Assembly: GCF_000004075.3 (NCBI RefSeq) | Contig: NC_026656.2 | Coordinates: forward strand, 20,718,607-20,782,606 | Reading direction: 5' to 3' | Length of the DNA stretch: 64,000 nt | DNA from: Cucumis sativus | Taxonomy: Eukaryota; Streptophyta; Magnoliopsida; Cucurbitales; Cucurbitaceae | Shown: positions 37,400 through 49,344 of the stretch, piece after piece | Position numbering within the stretch: the first letter of the stretch is position 1 | Layout of the letters: every line of letters begins with the position of its first letter | The notes under the pieces: generated by a model | Told to the model about the DNA's origin: nothing | Database searches by the model: none | Seen by the model: the letters and a program-made list of their open reading frames with translations, nothing else | Position numbers and translations under genes: made by a program

Positions 37400-38667
37400 T
37401 CCAAAATCCAAGTTTATAAAAGAAAAATAGAAAAATAAAATTTACAGTTGTCCCTCTCAAACTCTCTCTCTCCTTCGTTCTCTCTCTCTCTCTCCTGAAG
37501 TCCGTTCTGTTCCTCTGACCCGTCTGACCCATCACCCATTACAGACCCCCTGCAACCTTCTCTCTTTTTCTTTCTCCTCACTAATTTTTCTTCTCATGAT
37601 TGATCACTCTAAACAATGCCACAACATACCTTCTTCACAAATTAATCGAAACAATTGCTGCCCACAACCTTCAATCACCGTTACAGAGCTTTTTTTTTCT
37701 TCTCTTAATTTCATGTGGTTTTGTCTTTGATCTTATTCTACCTTCAGCTCACACCAAGCTTCTTCACTTCCTGGTAAACCCCTTCAAATTTTTTTCTTCT
37801 TAGGATCATTTTCACTCTTTTAATGAAACTGGTTTCTTTTTCTGTGGGGGGTTTTTTTTTTTTTCGTTTTTCTCCGTGGGCAATAATCCCTATTCGTTTT
37901 TTTTAGTCAATTTCTATGTCATTTGATTGTCGTATATTTTTTCCCCTAATTCTGAACTACAGAATGTTGTGGGTGGTGTTGTGTTTTGTGGCAATGGAAA
38001 TTGTATTCTTCTGTATTTATTTTGAGGAAACTTACTTGGTGATGGATGGGGGTTCTTTATAAGGACTCTATTTCGATGTAGGTTTGCGTTGTTCAGGTGG
38101 GTGCTTCTTTTTTATATTAATTTTGTTACAATGGACATTCATGGGTGAAGTTATTCATCTAAATGATTTTCCCCAGTTAAAAGAGATAAGTTGATAACGT
38201 CTTTTATTTTGCTAAAGAGTCTCTAGAAGATATTGAAAGACCGTCGACTTAGTTAAGGAACCCAACCCGCATTATCTTTATTTTCTCTAGCAGAATTTTG
38301 GTTAACATCGTGAAGTGATCATATATTGCAAAGTGCAGTTTGTAACCTGACACAGATGATTATTTTGATTTTTGCCAGCAGAAATGGAATACGGGTTCCA
38401 GTTCTCTTATTATTATTTTTAACATTTTCTTTCCTTTTTAACTAACTTCTCTGTTTTTATTATTATTTTTTTTGGGGGGAGGGGTGGTGCAAAAGGTTGG
38501 TTTTGGTAGGTTGTATAGGTTTCCATATTTATATAAAGCATTGGGACGCTCAATATTTGTCACCCTGTTGGTTTTTTGTGAATATGGTGTACATGTCATT
38601 TGACCTTATGAATACTACATTGAGTTGAAATGGTGTTATTTCTGAACTCAGAATTAGTTTTTCTAAG
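37400..38667 (+). promoter_or_regulatory. UBP26 leader with CT-rich exon and probable leader intron
   Basis: CT-rich blocks at 37462-37495 are typical of transcribed plant leaders. A donor at 37774 (CCTG|GTAAAC) and an acceptor ending at 38651 (GAACTCAG) would define a leader intron of 878 nt placing the ATG 17 nt into the next exon. Inferred from splice signals and the open start of the next exon. Confidence 0.5.
37462..37495. repeat. (CT)n-rich tract in UBP26 leader
   Basis: Two CT runs separated by CCTTCGTT. Such pyrimidine tracts are common just downstream of plant transcription start sites. Confidence 0.8.
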
Positions 38668-41600
38668 ATGAGCCGACCCACTACACGTAGTAAGAACAAA
38701 AGGCATAAACAAGAGGACAGTGCTGATATCAGTTCTGATTTATTGAGGTAATAATGATTTTGATTTCCATTTTCTGTTGTACAGATTTGTAACCTGTATT
38801 AAGAAGTTCTGAATCAAGTTTTATCGTTTTCAGGAAAATTCACTCATCTGGGGCAATAACCAAAGATGACATCAACCAGCTCTATATGATCTGGAAGCCA
38901 ATTTGTCAAGGATGCCGGCTGAATACTAAGGATAACCCAAATTGTTTCTGTGGGCTGATTCCACCTCCTACGGGGAGCAGGAAGGTTGGCTTATGGCAAA
39001 AGATTTCAGAAATTGTGCAAGCTCTTGGTTCAGATCCTTCCAAGGATCAACGTACTTCTCCTGACTTTCCTGCTGGTCTTACAAATCTTGGTGCAACTTG
39101 CTATGCCAATAGCATCCTCCAGTGTCTGTACATGAACAAATGCTTCAGGGAAGGCATATTTTCTGTGGAGTCAGATGTTCTGAAACAAAATCCAGTTCTA
39201 GATCAGCTTGTACGACTCTTTGCTCTCCTCCATGTCAGTAAAATGGCTTATGTGGATTCATTTCCTTTTATAAAAACACTGGAGTTAGATAATGGTGTCC
39301 AGCAGGATAGTCATGAGTTCCTGACTTTGCTTCTTTCTCTGCTGGAGCATTGCTTGAGTCACTCAAAGGTTTCTAAAGCAAAAACTATTGTTCAAGATCT
39401 TTTCCGTGGAAGTGTGTCTCATGTAACTACGTAAGTTGAATTTATTTTATCAGAGTTTAGTTGAATATACTAATTAATATTTTGATTTCTTTATTGTACT
39501 GACTCTCACTTTATTTTCGTCTATTATTCCACAAATTTACTGATTGATTTTATGCACAAAGCATTCATTTATTTTGTCCTTTCTTTCAGTTCCCTAACCA
39601 TTCTGAATATTAGGAGGCTTCGACATTTTATGTGATGAACTAGTTGTCGTTGTCCATGTTATGATGGTGCCCTGATCACATCATTTGTAAAAATGAGTGG
39701 AGGATCTGACATTATTGAATTGATATTTTTCTTTCCTCCAGAGACCTGGTTGCTATTATTTTTATCATGGATCTCTCTCTCTCTCTCTCTCTCTTTTAGT
39801 TTATGTTGGTAGGACAAGGGTTGGGGACTAAGGGAAGTTAGATTCTCATGCATCTTTATAGGGGAGATTAAACAATCTCCAAAATTGTTCCTCATCTCCC
39901 CTCTTTGTATGGCCTTTTCTTTAATACATGGTCTTTTTTTCTTATTGGAAGGGGAAAGAATTCAATACATTTGTTCACTGGTTTTCTTTGATTTAAGTTT
40001 AAGTTGAGAATGATATCTTGACTTCATATTTAGGTGCTCACAGTGCGGAAAAGATTCCGAAGCCTCTTCCAAAATGGAGGACTTCTATGAATTGGAGTTG
40101 AATGTTCTGGGCTTGAAAAGTTTGGATGAAAGTTTAAATGATTATCTTAGTGTGGAAGAACTTCATGGTGATAATCAATACTTTTGTGAGTCATGTAAAT
40201 CTAGAGTTAATGCCACTCGCAGTATCAAGCTACGTACATTGCCCCCTGTTCTAAATTTTCAGCTTAAGCGATGTGTTTTTCTTCCAAAGGTACTGAAAAT
40301 CATCACATCTCTTTATTGGCTGTCAGTAGCTAAATGTCATTTGAGAAGTAATCACCAGATTATGGTGTTTTCATGCTGATTCATTCTGATTGAACACCTC
40401 GTTGGTTTTCACAATTATGAGAAGATCTTAATAAAAGATTTGACTAGTGATATATGCTTTTTAAAGTTGATTTATGCTTATTTTTGTCCTAACTTTTCTT
40501 TTGGGTTTGGTTGTTATTGTTGCTTTTTGTCTGCAGACTACAACCAAGAAGAAAATCACTTCTGCACTTTCTTTTCCTGGAGTGTTGGATATGCGGGAGA
40601 GGCTATCTGAATCTTCACAGTCTGAATCAATATATGACTTGTCAGCAGTTCTGATTCATAAAGGTACTGCTGTCAACAGTGGCCATTACATAGCTCACAT
40701 CAAGGATGAAAATACAGGGCAGTGGTGGGAATTTGATGATGAACATGTCTCAAAATTAGGTCACCATCCATTTGGAGAAAAATCCTCAAATACTAATTCT
40801 AAATCTGTTAAAACTGAGTTAGCTGTTCCATTGGGTTCCAAAGAAGAAGTAAATGCAACTGCAGAAGGGAATCCAACGAATGGGGTTCTTCAGCAATCAA
40901 CAGAGTCTGGTGTCCGTTGTCCCACTGACGTCTTTTCATCTAATGATGCCTATATGCTGATGTATAATTTAAGGTGCACAGGAAAGGCCACAAATAGAGT
41001 TACTAGCTGTATCGTTAATGGTAAAGAAGTAGAAGGCAACATGGTTCCTTTCCAGGATGGCCTGTTTCTTCCATCGCATCTGTGTGATGAGATAAGTAGT
41101 TTAAATGAATCACATGTTATAGCTTGCCAAGAATATGAATCAAAGAAGGAAGTTGAACTGGGTTGTATCAATAATCGGAGACAAGAGGTCCGATCAATTT
41201 TGTCTGAAGCCCCTGTTCACTCACTTGAGGAACCCTTTTGTTGGATTTCCACTGACTGGCTTCGCCAATGGGCTGATAAGGTCTCCCCACCGTAAGTACA
41301 TAAATAATATTTTTACTTTTCCACTTGCTTGATGGTCATGCTTTTAGGTGCATTTTTTTAAAAAGAGGAGTTGGGCAGATAATCAACGTTAAGGGCACTT
41401 CAGGAAAAAAAAAATCGTATGGGAGATACTAAGTGCTGTAAATAAGCAATTCTTGGGAATCATATGTTTCTACTATTGCCTCCTCAAGCTTTTGTATTGT
41501 TTTTTCTTTCTTCGGCAGTGCAACTGCTTGAGAACTCCCATCAATCTTACTTCTTTTTATTTATTACACCTTACTGTTATGGTTTGCAGCATTCTTGATA

Positions 41601-44600
41601 ATTCACAAATACAGTGTTTGCACGGAAAAGTTCCAATATCAAAGGTAACCAGCATAAAGAGATTGTCCGTGAAGGCTTGGGATAAGCTATCCTCCAAGGT
41701 ATATGCTTCAATTGTTTCATATAGAATTCTATTGATTGGTACATCTCTACTTGGTCTTAGAATTTCATCCTTGTGTGATTATTTGTACTTAAATTGTTCT
41801 CGATGTTCTTTTTAGCTCTAAATTCATCTTTTTCATATGGCTGACTGCTGTTTCTGCATTCTTGAAATTTAGTATGGTGGCGGCTCAAAACTGACAAATG
41901 AAGATATCTGTATGGAATGCCTTATTGCTGGTGCTCGAAATGTAGTTTGTGCCGACAGCTACAGGGACCGGAGAATATCAATGAAAGAAATTGCGTTAAG
42001 TGCACTTTCGGGAAATTATCCAAATGGAACATATGTTGTTTCTAGGACATGGTATTTTTTCAGAATTCTTGAATTCTCTTGTCATACTGCTTTGTTGACG
42101 CTTCTTATTGGATTTGCTTCTTGCTCGAGTGTTAAATGTCTGGCCTTGTTATTTGTTGATTTCGTTTCTTACCTGTAATTTTGCTGTTCTCGCGATTGTA
42201 GTTGTTTTGTCTCTAAAGCTTGTATATTACTTTATTTTGAGGAAGAAACTATTTCGCTGAAATAAACAAAATAGGGGAGAGGAAAGCTTCAACTTGAGTT
42301 CTGGAAGCTACAATTAAAACCTTCCAATTAGGGAGAGAAGAAAAATCGTGGTTACGGAAGATCTGGATGGATCAAGAAAGAGTGAGAAAGAGCCATATGA
42401 TCCTGCAAAACAGAAAACAATCGTCCATCTCATTAAAAATGTTCTATGGTTTCTTTGAAGCTATAAAATCCAAAAGGAAGCAGACATGAATTAGATTCAT
42501 CTTCATCCAGATAGTCTTGACTTCAGCTTTGAAAGGTTTATCATCAAAACAGTATATACAGTAAGTTAACGATATTACTGAGAAGAGCTACTTGTCAATT
42601 GAAAGAATAAAAAAATGTGCTATAATTTAGAAGCCATCAAAGAAAAGATGAAAAGGCGGTCTTGAGTTTTTTGGTTTTACTGCACAGCATATCAGTTTGG
42701 AGAGATATCTTTTGGTATTCTTACATTGGCACTTTATCACAAGTACTAGTGCTATTCGAAAGAAGCTTCCATAGGAGATCTTGACCATCCTTGGATAGGA
42801 ATTTTTCCAAATCCTGTTGAAAAATCGGCAATCAAGGACTTTGGATTATGTTGAGGGGGTGAAGAAGTAGCCCATCAGTCACCTTAGTTTAACCCTATTG
42901 AGAGATCGCAACCACTTCCCTCCATAGTGCTTTTGTCTATCACTGTCTAAAACTTCTATGTAATTGCCTTGATCTCTGAGTTAATCTTGTTCAGCCATAT
43001 ATATCATTCGTGCTTGTAGGTTGCAACAGTGGGTTAAAAGGAAAATTCTTGATGCTCCTTCTGAAGCCGATGCTGAACCAACAGCCTCAATCAAGTGTCC
43101 TCATGGACAACTTTTGCCAGAGCAAGCTGCCGGTGCTAAGCGAGTGCTGATTCCAGAAGATCTCTGGCTTTTCATATATGAAGATGCTTTGACTGTAAAA
43201 CCTGATGATCCTACAGGGGTTCCAACTTTTCCCTCTGATTCAAGACAATGCTCTCTGTGCAGTGAGGAATTGTCTGAAGTGGCAGTTATGGAAGATTCTA
43301 TAAGGTCATTTCTGTTAGAATTAGCAGGCTTGTTGTATGTTGAAAGTCCGAGAGTTTGTTAAGATTTTATAGTGTCCTAATTATCTTTTATTATTTTTAT
43401 TATGGGTTCTATAACCTATAAATATATGCTCCCTGTATCACTATGAGATAGAGAAAAATAATAAGAATATAGCATCATGGTTTTTCTCCCTGTTCTAGGG
43501 TTTCATCGTAAAATAGTTTGTCTTTCTATTTTTCTTCATTCGATAATTTCAGTATGTTCAAGTTAACTTTTTAGTTGATTTGGCTGAAGAATGACTTAAC
43601 CTGTTGTATCTTTTCAGAGGAGTGAAGCTTAAACAGCGACAAAATCACGAAAGATTAGCCGTTGGAAAATTCATTCCACTTTCTTTGAATTGCAAGTATT
43701 ATTTGGTGCCTACATCATGGCTTTCAAAGTGGAGAAACTACATCAATGCAAGTGGAAAGAGTGCTTCATTTGTAGAGAAGCCTGAAAATTTGGATGGTGT
43801 GATCAATCTTCTGAGGTGTGAAAAGGTAATGTCTACTGACATGAGATTTTTCAATTATTGATTGTCCAGTAAAATCTTTTTAGGCAGCATTTCAGAATGC
43901 ATGATGTCATTTGATTATTTAAATTTGTATACCTTAACTTAGTGAAAGGAAATTCTTCTGGTCAATTTGGCTGTGATTGTGAAGCATGGTTCTAAATTTT
44001 CTCTATTGATCTTATGGTAATTTGTCTTAATTTTCTATTGATCTCATTATAATTTAGCTTAAAAACTAATCAAGGAATTTCATTATATTCATATCCTTTC
44101 TAATATTAGATTGTTGAGTACTTTTTTGGTTTTTTGTTGGGGTAAACGATACAACGATACATTAGAGAATGTATTTTGTACATAGCTCCATGTAAGACAT
44201 AAAGGAACGAGTAAATATGGGACTATGGGGTGTTTCCAATCCTTTAAAATGAGAATTTGATTAAAAAAGATAATTTTAAATATAAACATACGATCTTTAT
44301 TCATATAAATCTATTAATTATGAAGATAGTAAAGATTCAAATATTTATGAATTTTCGGTACAAGGAAAAAGTAATCAAGAAAGTTCTCATAAGTATAATG
44401 TTTCGATTTTTCCTCTATTAGCTTGAGCTCGTATGAATTGTTTTTCTTCTAATATTAAAATTATTGCATTAATTTGATTCATGTGCATGCATCTGGATGC
44501 AGCATTCACGCCTCCTTGAAAGACCTCCTGACCTGATCTGCAAACGTGCTACTATGCAGCAGAAGTCTGCTGTAAGTATACTGCACAAGTTTATTTGGAT

Positions 44601-47600
44601 GCAATATCTTTTCTTTATATCTTAAAGCAATTTCTCGAACCATCTTCTTCCCTGGAAACATTTTTTGAACTTTACTTTTCTTATACATATTGTTTATTAT
44701 TTTTTTGGGGAAGAAATGGGAGATCATATTAAAAATGAAAGGTGAAAAAGATAAAAATAGCCCACAAGTCCATTACAAAAAGCTCTTCCACCTGGTCATC
44801 AAAAGTATAGAGAGACTATGATCGAGTAAATATTTAAACATTTACAAACCTACACAAAAAAGCCGAGCGAAGTAGGCAGGTTAAGGAGTCCTATAAGTTG
44901 TTGAAAAAATGAGTATTCCTTTTCAACCAGAGTTTCCATATTAGAGCATTGGAAGATGTTCTTCCGCTCATTGGTAGTACGCCTTTAAGGGGCATGCATA
45001 GATGCTTTGGTGCAGTGGAGTGTTTGCTCTCCTTTGGAGACTTTGGTTCGAAAGAAACTCAAGAATCTTCAACAACCATGAGTCCAACAGGGAGGTGTTA
45101 TGAGATCTTGTCATACTTTTTGCTTCTTGGTATAGTAATTCTAAGTAATTTTGTAACTATAACCTATCTCAAATTGTCCCCAGTTGGATTTTTGTTTTGT
45201 AACCATTTGGTATGTCATGTGGGGTAATCTCATCATCCCTTCTTTTCTTAACCTTCTTTCGATAATGAAAAGTTTGTTCTTATTTTTTCAAAAAAAAATT
45301 TTTTGATCATGTTGAGCCATAGGGTTATCTTTCTTCCTTTTTTGTTTTAATTTTTAAAAATAACTACACATACATAATCTTTTACTTATATATTTTATTA
45401 ATATTATTTAAAAAAATTCTTTGATTACGTTGACACCACACAGTTCTGAGTTCAGTTATTATTATTTTTACGAGTTCAGTTATTATTAATCATTTAGAGA
45501 TGTTGTTTTACAATGTTTTGAGTTCTTTCATTTTTATTTTTACCTTATTATTTTAATGTTATAAATATTTTTCTGTTTGTTTCTTTAAGGGAAAAAATTA
45601 ACTTTTGACTTTATACTTGTTAAGTGTTGCAATTTTTACCCATTTTTTCAATATGTGCTAATTGGCCCACTAGTTTTGACAAGAATAGTGAAAGACTTTT
45701 TATATCCAATGTCCCCAAAGGGACTAGTGAAAGAATTCTTATAAACTCATTACTTAAAAATGAAATTTTGCTCAAAAATAATTTTGAACATGCACAAAAT
45801 AACCATTAAGTAACTTTGTCAAAATTCATAAATTTCAACAATAAATTTTTTTCTCTAATCCCCCTTCTCCTAAAATTTTATCAATTTCATGTTGTATATT
45901 AGTTTTACAATTCATTGAACTCATAAGAGATTTTTTCACGGTACTTGAAGCAAGAACTTGTCAAAGGGTCAAAATTGCAACACTTGTTTAAGATTAAGAT
46001 ACAACTTGACAAGTGTAGGTGTCAAAATTAAATTTTTTTTCCCTTTTTTAATCATATGCCATGACTTCTCTTACACAATTTCTGAAAGTTACTCTCATTT
46101 ATGGTCAATCATGTGATTATAAATCCTATGAAGTAAAAAAAAGTCCTTTCCCTTCACATTTCATATCTTTTTACGTCCTTTTTTTTTTTGTTTTGTTCCC
46201 TCAATTTTAGGCAGATGTTTTAACACTCATTTCAGAGAACGACTGGAAATCCTTCTGTGAAGAATGGGAAGGTAGTGAGGCATGTGGCATCTCTGCTGTG
46301 GTTGAGTCAAGTAGTTGTGTAGGGAATGATATCGATGGATCCTCCAAAGAGAAGACGATGGCTGAAGAGGATCTCTGTTCCAATGATGAAGTTAACAATG
46401 GGGACTTCAAACAAATTCTACTAAAGACTGATCCCGAGGTAACCATCCTTAAATATATTTCCATTTGCCAGTATTTTTTTTTCTTTTTATTATTATTATT
46501 TAATTGAAATTCTTTACTTTTATTGAGAAAAAAACTAAACCATAAACGGGCTTATAAAAATGAAAAAAGCCCACAAAACAAAGAGGTAATCAAGTACATG
46601 AAGGGACTCCAATCAAGTAAAATAAAACTTAACAAGTAATAATTGCCAAAAAAACCTAGACACCAAGGCCGAGAGAGAAATAGATAATGTAAAAAGGGCC
46701 AAACATCACAGTTGGAACTCTCTCCTACCCATGAAAATTCTATTGTTTCTCTTGCTCCACAAGCCCCACAAAATAGCACATTCTCCAACCTGCCACAGAA
46801 ACAACTGTTTCTCATGAAAGGGCAAACATTTAGCATATCTTTCGAGAGAAAACACTGAGAAGAAATTATTAACCGAACTACAAAAATTCATTTTTGGCTT
46901 CTTAAAACGTTTCAAAAAGCTCTTAAATTACTTTAACCAAATATATCATTGAAGTTTCTCAGCCACCAAGCACATTAAAAGCTTCCCTTCTGAAAATCTT
47001 CCAAGTTTTTTTGGCTGATTAGAATTTTCAGAAGCGTTGGGTGGATCCCGTGGCATGTAAAATTTATGTTTAAAGATTTGAATTACCATTTTGGTTTAGG
47101 ACTTTTCTTTTTGCCAATATACAACGAGTTGGTGCTTTCCCGCAGGTGGCAGCACTGAAATCACAAGATTCAATATTTTAATCCTTTCATTATTAATGTA
47201 CTTGAGAAAGTACTCAGTAGTTTGGTTTTATCTATAAAAAAGGATAGCAAAAGCAATTGATCATACAATCAAATTCTCTTATCCTTGCATTGTAAATTAC
47301 TAACGGCTGAACACTAAAATAAAGCTTGAACTTGAAGTAACCATAAAATGATGTCTCCCTTTCTTTGCCCTGAAAAAGAAGTCCTCTTTTTCTGAGTATA
47401 AATTAGCTATTAATTATATATATAGGTTTTAAAGAAAGAAAATTGTTACGGATTAGATATGAATTGAGGTTAAATTTCTCAACTGACTTGCGATATTAAT
47501 TGTCTTGATACTAAAAATCTTGCTTGCTGCTTCATTGGTCCTGAATGATCTTTTGATGGAGCAGATATGTGAAGAATGTATAGGAGAACGAGAAAGCTGC

Positions 47601-49344
47601 GAGCTAATGCAGAAACTAAATTATACTGGCGAGGATATTTGTGTATATTTTTCCCGAGGGAAGGATGCTCCAAAATCAATTTTGGAAGCTTCTGAGTCCA
47701 CTGTTGATCCAGATCGTCGAATCTCAAAGCGTGCAAGGAAGACAAATTCAGGGAATTTTGTGAATCTGAAAGTTTCTGGTTCGACATCTGTGTACCAGTT
47801 AAAAATGATGATATGGGAATGTTTTGGGGTAAGCTTTGCAGAACCGATGGCATATGGCGATTGAATTGGTTTGCTGAAACTACTTTTCATCCATGCTTGA
47901 ATAATGTGCCCAATTGTTTGTTTTATTTAATTATGTATTTATTTTATGTTGATTCCCATGTTTATTAAAATGATAATCCTACAGCCCAGAGACCGTCTAC
48001 TTTTTCAACCTTAATCTTATAAGACATTCATGTGGGGAAAACTTGGATTTATTTATTTTTTCAGTTCATTGATAGCTACTGTCGGTTTGGATGAACACTC
48101 CCTGTTTCCCTCCCTCCTGTTTCTGTTTGTACGTTTATTTTTCTTTTTTCTTTGAACTTGCATTTTGGTGAACCAAGTTTCGGAGAATTGTCCTAACCCC
48201 AACACAAGCCAAACAATCCTGATTAGTAGGAATATAAATCCATATTATTGAAATGCTCTTTCTGATAACAATTTCCGTAATGTAATTAATACTATTCAGG
48301 ATGTCCTTTTGGAAACATCTAAAGGCAGTCTGTTACGTTTATGATATAACTTTTCATGATTCAGAAAAGAAATATTTATATTTTCCAACTAAAAATGGAA
48401 AATTAATTATTTCGTTTATGTTTTGAACTGGTTTCTGCAGGTTGTGAAGGAAAACCAGATACTGCGCAAAGGTAATAGGATAATCGATGGAGAGACTGAT
48501 ACTTTGGCGGACAAGAATATATTTCCTGGAGACAAACTATGGGTAATGGATTCTGAAATTCATGAACATCGAGATATTGCTGGTCAGTACATTTTTCTTG
48601 TGCAAATTATTGTTTAAATTCAAGTTAAAATCAGCAGTCGAATCTTGCAATTTTTCCTCCTTTTTTTTTTTTTTATTTTGGTTTGAACTTTGAAGTGATA
48701 TTTTTCAGTATCTTCTGCTATACCTTGGAATAATATTTTTCAGTATCTTTTGTATGTTTGCAAACAAACATTCCCATGGAAAGGAAAAGGTGTAATGATA
48801 GTAGTTCCAGATTTGGCCTTGGTCATTGTCATGAAGTGCTTTTCATTTAGGTGCATTTAGATACACTAATTCTGTATGTTTGCCTGCTCACTGAATTCTT
48901 GGATAAGCTATGTTAACTGAGGACCCACCAATAATATAACATACCTCTTGTAATCTAGTCTCATCAGTCATCACAATTATGGAAGCTTCTGCATTTATAA
49001 ACCTTTTTTGGGGCATTGATGATGGGTTACTGTAGTGTAGACAGTGAGTGACTGTTATTTTGTCCGAGTCTGTTACTGCAGCAAACCATGATCTTCTAAG
49101 AATGTATTACATTTTACTGCAATTCATGTCTGGAATGGTCAGCATTGTATTTTACAACTCTCTTAATAGATTTTCAAATTTTTTCGAGCTGTATCTTAAA
49201 TAAATTGATCGTTATTGTCCTTGACTTGTATGCTTGTTGTCATGGACAGACGAGCTTTCCGACCCCAAAATGAATATCCAACACACTGAGGAAGGGTTTC
49301 GTGGAACACTTTTGGCTGCTAATGTTTCATCTGAAGTTGTTTAA
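38668..49344 (+). CDS. UBP26: Ubiquitin carboxyl-terminal hydrolase 26 (UBP26)
   Basis: Thirteen coding exons: 38668-38747, 38834-39430, 40034-40289, 40537-41291, 41590-41698, 41873-42051, 43020-43304, 43618-43825, 44503-44571, 46211-46438, 47565-47828, 48441-48582 and 49250-49344. All joins keep frame; the product is 1088 aa, near the Arabidopsis UBP26 length. The N-terminus is basic ([13 protein letters not shown]). The USP domain has the Cys box [16 protein letters not shown] with C116, a CSQC/CESC zinc ribbon, and the His box with H361 ([11 protein letters not shown]) and D378 (WWEFDDEHV). Three DUSP-like segments follow ([34 protein letters not shown]). A ubiquitin-like domain starts near NFVNLKVSG and ends near [12 protein letters not shown]26 removes ubiquitin from histone H2B in the nucleus and supports DNA methylation, heterochromatin silencing and seed development in Arabidopsis. 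Introns 6, 9 and 10 carry repeat insertions. Confidence 0.96.
39772..39794. repeat. (CT)n microsatellite in UBP26 intron 2
   Basis: An uninterrupted CT run of about 11 units inside the intron between 39430 and 40034. Confidence 0.92.
42240..42960. mobile_element. Probable degraded insertion in UBP26 intron 6
   Basis: The 968-nt intron (42052-43019) contains about 0.7 kb of sequence less AT-rich than other introns here, with short broken frames on the minus strand. Its texture resembles degraded retroelement coding sequence. I cannot assign a family or ends. Confidence 0.25.
44700..45297 (+). mobile_element. LINE 3'-end remnant (zf-RVT region) in UBP26 intron 9
   Basis: On the plus strand a frame reads [20 protein letters not shown] then [12 protein letters not shown] and a stop. 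This is the C-terminal region typical of plant LINE polyproteins. It is followed by TGAAAAGTTTGTTC and an A-rich tail near 45289, as at a LINE 3' end. The first 200 bp (44700-44900) look like a separate fragment in the opposite direction. Nothing here is intact. Confidence 0.6.
46520..46980 (-). mobile_element. LINE 3'-end remnant (zf-RVT region) in UBP26 intron 10
   Basis: On the minus strand a frame reads [17 protein letters not shown], then [17 protein letters not shown] and a stop soon after. It matches the same LINE C-terminal region as the copy in intron 9, but points the other way. A T-rich stretch at its plus-strand left end (about 46480-46500) would be the A-tail. The copy is frameshifted and dead. 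Confidence 0.6.

Larger units (their letters stand above)
33487..37400. other. 3' flank of PPR gene and AT-rich intergenic region
   Basis: From 33487 to about 35150 the sequence is relatively GC-rich and probably includes a long or alternatively processed 3' UTR; small frames there show no family signature. It contains a 39-bp-period repeat (34053-34114) and a GT/TA microsatellite (34985-35040). From 35.2 to 37.3 kb the DNA is AT-rich with no gene. Confidence 0.5.

Noticed and set aside
37344-37535. Minus-strand Arg/Glu-rich frame (RRERERTKERES)
   Set aside because: It is the antisense of the CT-rich UBP26 leader, a simple-sequence artefact.
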